From NCBI GenBank assembly GCA_910587535.1, contig CAJUKM010000006.1, forward strand, positions 35,025 through 42,797: a stretch of 7,773 bases of DNA. The letters are read 5' to 3'. A model generated the notes under the pieces. It saw only the letters and a list, made by a program, of their open reading frames with translations, made no database searches and had not been told where the DNA came from. This DNA comes from an uncultured Bacilli bacterium. Lineage in GTDB: Bacteria > Bacillota_I > Bacilli_A > RF39 > UBA660. Position numbers and translations under genes: made by a program. Each line of letters opens with the position of its first letter. Position 1 is the first letter of the stretch. Shown here one piece after another: positions 5,903-7,773 of this stretch.

Positions 5903-6799
5903 TTATTCATTATCCTTAGAGAAACCTAAATCTTTTAACAGCGCCTCTTTTTCGCGCCATTTTGGTATAGTCTTACAATACAGTTCTAAATAAACTTTTT
6001 TATCGAACATACTTTCTATATCTACTCTTGCTTGTGAACCGATCTCTTTTAACATCGACCCACCCTTACCAATGATGATCTTCTTTAATGAATCTCTATC
6101 TACTATTATATCGACATAAACTTCGACTATGTCGGGTTTTATCTCATAATGGGTAGTTACACAAGTTACAGAATGAGGAACTTCGTTATTGGTAAGTCTT
6201 AGTACCTTTTCTCGAACCAATTCACTTATCATGAATTTAGGGTTCAAGTTTGTAACCTGGTCTGTATTATAATATCTTATATTATCCTTTAAATGTGTCT
6301 TTACAACTGATAGGAGTTCCTTTATGTTGTCATCCTTAAGAGCGCTTACAGGAACTATATCAGAGAAAGGATATAGATCTTTATATTCGTTTATTTTTGC
6401 AATTAGAGCTTCGTCGCTTATCTTATCTATCTTATTTAATACCAAAATAACCGGTGTAACACTCTGCTTTAAAGTCTTTAATATAAACTCGTCTCCACGT
6501 CCATATTTCTCGGATGCATCTACCAAAAATAGTATAGCATCGATGTCCTTTATGACACTATAGGACTCTCTATTTAAAAGTTTTCCTAACTTATTTTGAG
6601 GTTTATGTATTCCAGGTGTATCTATGAATATTATCTGAGTATCGGGTTCGTTATATATTCCCTCTATAGTATTTCTCGTCGTACCAGCAACATTACTCGT
6701 TATTGCCAATTTTGCATTAACTATAGAATTCAAAAGTGTGCTCTTTCCCGTATTAGGTCTTCCTATGATGCTTACAAATCCACTTTTCAAAAAATTCAC
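5903..6799 (-). CDS. era: GTPase Era, 16S rRNA-binding ribosome assembly factor
   Basis: Era is an essential GTPase that binds the 3' end of 16S rRNA and assists 30S subunit maturation at the membrane-proximal cytoplasm. The 298-residue product carries G1 GRPNTGKST (13-21), the switch I region ending GTTRN (39-43), G3 DTPGIHKPQNKLG (60-72), G4 NKID (122-125) and G5 VSALK (151-155). A C-terminal KH domain has its GxxG loop in IIGKGGSMLKEIG (242-254). Length matches the family (about 300). The longest frame begins at a GTG (6799). A TTG three codons later (6790) is an attractive alternative, because AGGTGA lies five bases before it. Either way the protein starts just before KSGFVSIIGRPN, as in Bacillus. 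It heads the era-yqzL-recO transcript. Confidence 0.96.
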   Translation of the reverse strand: MNFLKSGFVSIIGRPNTGKSTLLNSIVNAKLAITSNVAGTTRNTIEGIYNEPDTQIIFIDTPGIHKPQNKLGKLLNRESYSVIKDIDAILFLVDASEKYGRGDEFILKTLKQSVTPVILVLNKIDKISDEALIAKINEYKDLYPFSDIVPVSALKDDNIKELLSVVKTHLKDNIRYYNTDQVTNLNPKFMISELVREKVLRLTNNEVPHSVTCVTTHYEIKPDIVEVYVDIIVDRDSLKKIIIGKGGSMLKEIGSQARVDIESMFDKKVYLELYCKTIPKWREKEALLKDLGFSKDNE

Positions 6800-6814
6800 C
6801 TACTTATCCGTATA

Positions 6815-6843
6815 ATGATATCATAATTAGTTCGACTTGTAAA
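6815..6843 (-). promoter_or_regulatory. Sigma-A-type promoter of era-yqzL-recO
   Basis: On the minus strand TTTACA (6843-6838), a 17-bp spacer and TATCAT (6820-6815) each differ from consensus by one base. The predicted start near 6808 leaves only about 9 nt before the GTG start of era or 18 nt before the TTG. The remaining gap upstream to 6923 is A+T-rich, and I see no gene in it. Confidence 0.6.
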
Positions 6844-6923
6844 TGTCTCAAGTCCCTATTTAAAAACAAACTTTTACAAATATAGTTTAAAATATGATAT
6901 AAAAACAATTACAAAAAACACAT

Positions 6924-6952
6924 AAAAAAGTAAATCGAAATTTACTTTTTTT
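6924..6952. terminator. Terminator of the Hint-domain gene, potentially bidirectional
   Basis: A perfect 12-bp stem, AAAAAAGTAAAT (6924-6935) with ATTTACTTTTTT (6940-6951), encloses a 4-nt loop. On the minus strand the loop reads TTCG and the stem ends in a T run. It lies about 35 bp after the stop of the Hint-domain gene and insulates it from the era promoter. Confidence 0.8.
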
Positions 6953-6985
6953 GAAATTTAACATTTAATATCTATTTTCTTACAA

Positions 6986-7773
6986 TTAAACTCCCTTATT
7001 ATGTACTAAAATATTAGATTTTGAAACGTAATAATTATGGTTATTTTTGACTTCCATGTTATATACGATTTCTTCTTTTTCTACACGCTCTATAGATTTG
7101 ATTTTAATATCATTATTCTCAGAAGTTGTAACTGTGTCTCCAATTTCAAACTCAGAAATAGGTTTCCAACTATCACTCTTCTTGTCATAGAATGGATGTG
7201 TTTCGGTTACTCTTATGACTGTGTCGTCTTCAAGAGTTACTTTTAAATAATCTATAGATTTATTAACCATTACTTGAGATACTTCATCTATTTCTACTAT
7301 GTGCATTTTTTCATTATATGAGTATACTTTATCTCCTATTTTCAAATCTTGTATTTTCTTATATCCATTTGGAGTATAAACTAATGTATCTTCTAAGAAA
7401 CACATCCCATTCCATTGGGCATATAGGGTATGAGGAGAATTAGAAAGTAATTTGGATGTAGAAGTAATTTTAGTGCCGCCTGTTGCTGCAGTAAACCACC
7501 CTGTTGTCCAGCAAGAAGCCCCTGATACTCCTGAAAGTTTGATTTCACAATTCGGCTTTGGCAAATCACCATATGTTCCGTCAGCCAAAAGTTCAACAGT
7601 TTTAGTCTTAACGGTTTTATCTTCAAAAAATCCAGTTATTGAATTGCCATTACCATTAGCATGCAAAGTGACCATGACAGTAGCTCTTTCCCAATGAGCA
7701 AATAAAGTCTGATTCGAAGTAAGTGATACTTGAGTAGATGATACTACTTCAGTTCCTCCAGTGGCTGCAGTGA
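6986..7773 (-). CDS. InlB-repeat surface protein with C-terminal Hint domain (5' end outside window)
   Basis: The frame is open from the window edge to TAA at 6986, so the N terminus is missing; the internal ATG at 7675 is not the true start. The visible 262 residues hold two copies of a Listeria-Bacteroides (InlB B-type) repeat ending, TAATGGT...LFAHW and TAATGGT...LYAQW. These are small beta domains common in secreted or wall-anchored proteins of gut bacteria. Next comes a Hint (hedgehog/intein) domain from Cys (codon 7402-7400) to Asn (7000-6998), 135 residues. It has the N-block CFLEDTLVYTPNGYKKIQDL...GDKVYSYN, the TETHPF block (TxxH) and the C-block HNYYVSKSNILVHN. Only KGV follows the terminal Asn. 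Hint domains cleave through a cysteine thioester and Asn cyclisation, so self-release or attachment of the N-terminal part is likely. Target and partner are unknown. CpG is scarce compared with recO. Confidence 0.8.
   Translation of the reverse strand, partial: TAATGGTEVVSSTQVSLTSNQTLFAHWERATVMVTLHANGNGNSITGFFEDKTVKTKTVELLADGTYGDLPKPNCEIKLSGVSGASCWTTGWFTAATGGTKITSTSKLLSNSPHTLYAQWNGMCFLEDTLVYTPNGYKKIQDLKIGDKVYSYNEKMHIVEIDEVSQVMVNKSIDYLKVTLEDDTVIRVTETHPFYDKKSDSWKPISEFEIGDTVTTSENNDIKIKSIERVEKEEIVYNMEVKNNHNYYVSKSNILVHNKGV
6998..7402 (-). other. Hint self-processing domain
   Basis: This sub-region encodes the catalytic module: nucleophile Cys directly after the last InlB repeat (QWNGMC), TETH of the B block with the assisting Thr and His, and the terminal pair HN (LVHN). 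All residues needed for thioester formation and Asn cyclisation are present. It is too short to hold a homing endonuclease, as in hedgehog-type and bacterial intein-like domains. Confidence 0.75.
7412..7492 (-). repeat. InlB-type repeat end, copy nearest the Hint domain
   Basis: These 27 codons run TAATGGTKI...HTLYAQW. They match the upstream copy at 7691-7771 in 27-residue length and at TAATGGT, S-S/T, TL-F/Y-A and W. The two copies are 279 bp (93 codons) apart; DNA identity is low, so the repeat is old or under protein-level selection only. Confidence 0.7.
7691..7771 (-). repeat. InlB-type repeat end, upstream copy
   Basis: These 27 codons run TAATGGTEV...QTLFAHW, the same conserved repeat ending as at 7412-7492. 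The array probably continues beyond the window edge toward the N terminus. Confidence 0.7.

Noticed and set aside
6814..6823. Palindrome ATGATATCAT over the era -10 region as an operator
   Set aside because: It is only 10 bp, A+T-rich and contains the -10 box itself; no second copy or known operator pattern supports it.
6800..6985. Possible small RNA or riboswitch upstream of era
   Set aside because: Apart from the terminator hairpin and the promoter, the stretch is low-complexity A+T with no conserved aptamer-like structure visible, and the predicted leader is too short for a riboswitch.
6998..7402. True intein inserted in a host protein
   Set aside because: There is no C-terminal extein beyond three residues and no conserved host-protein motif around the insertion, so a hedgehog- or toxin-type Hint domain fits better.
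7452..7697. Plus-strand open frame of 81 codons, and another on the minus strand at 7393-7626
   Set aside because: Both overlap the InlB-repeat/Hint frame, whose repeats and catalytic motifs are clear; neither alternative shows a domain.

Overview
The window is A+T-rich, densely packed DNA from a low-GC Gram-positive-type bacterium in the class Bacilli. The evidence is the era–yqzL–recO gene order, a CotE-family spore-coat protein, strong AGGAGG ribosome binding sites, sigma-A-type promoters and hairpin-plus-T-run terminators. TGA is a real stop (it ends rarA) and tryptophan is encoded by TGG, so this is not a Mycoplasma with the altered code. The compact genes and short GpsA and YqzL would suit a reduced-genome lineage of uncultured Bacilli (RF39, Izemoplasmatales or similar), but that placement is inference.

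Left half, plus strand (1-3924). A sigma-A promoter drives rarA (replication-fork AAA+ ATPase), which overlaps gpsA (glycerol-3-phosphate dehydrogenase) by ATGA. A terminator sits over the gpsA stop codon. A new promoter then serves a GNAT acetyltransferase and, 28 bp on, a 393-residue protein I cannot name. That protein has a soluble N-terminal part, a long helical region and two C-terminal membrane segments, a layout that recalls CorA-type channels.

Middle (3935-5025). A minus-strand gene with its own terminator encodes a clear CotE homologue, the morphogenetic protein of the outer spore coat. It diverges from a plus-strand HIT-family nucleotide hydrolase/transferase. Their promoters interlock in a 117-bp gap, and the cotE side also carries a sequence resembling a sigma-K promoter. 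A bidirectional terminator separates the HIT gene from the convergent recO.

Right half, minus strand (5026-7773). era, a 30-codon yqzL-like gene and recO form the conserved Bacilli cluster for 30S ribosome maturation and recombinational repair. An inverted repeat covers the ribosome binding site of the small gene. Upstream, past a bidirectional terminator, lies the 3' end of a large surface-type gene. It carries InlB-type (Listeria-Bacteroides) repeats followed by a C-terminal Hint self-processing domain with all expected catalytic residues and only three residues after the terminal Asn. This gene runs off the window edge and is poor in CpG compared with its neighbours.

No tRNA, rRNA, CRISPR array, insertion sequence or origin was seen. 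The points most worth a second look are the Hint-terminated surface protein, CotE with a sigma-K-like promoter, the CorA-like protein without a GMN motif, and the tiny yqzL with a hairpin over its start region.
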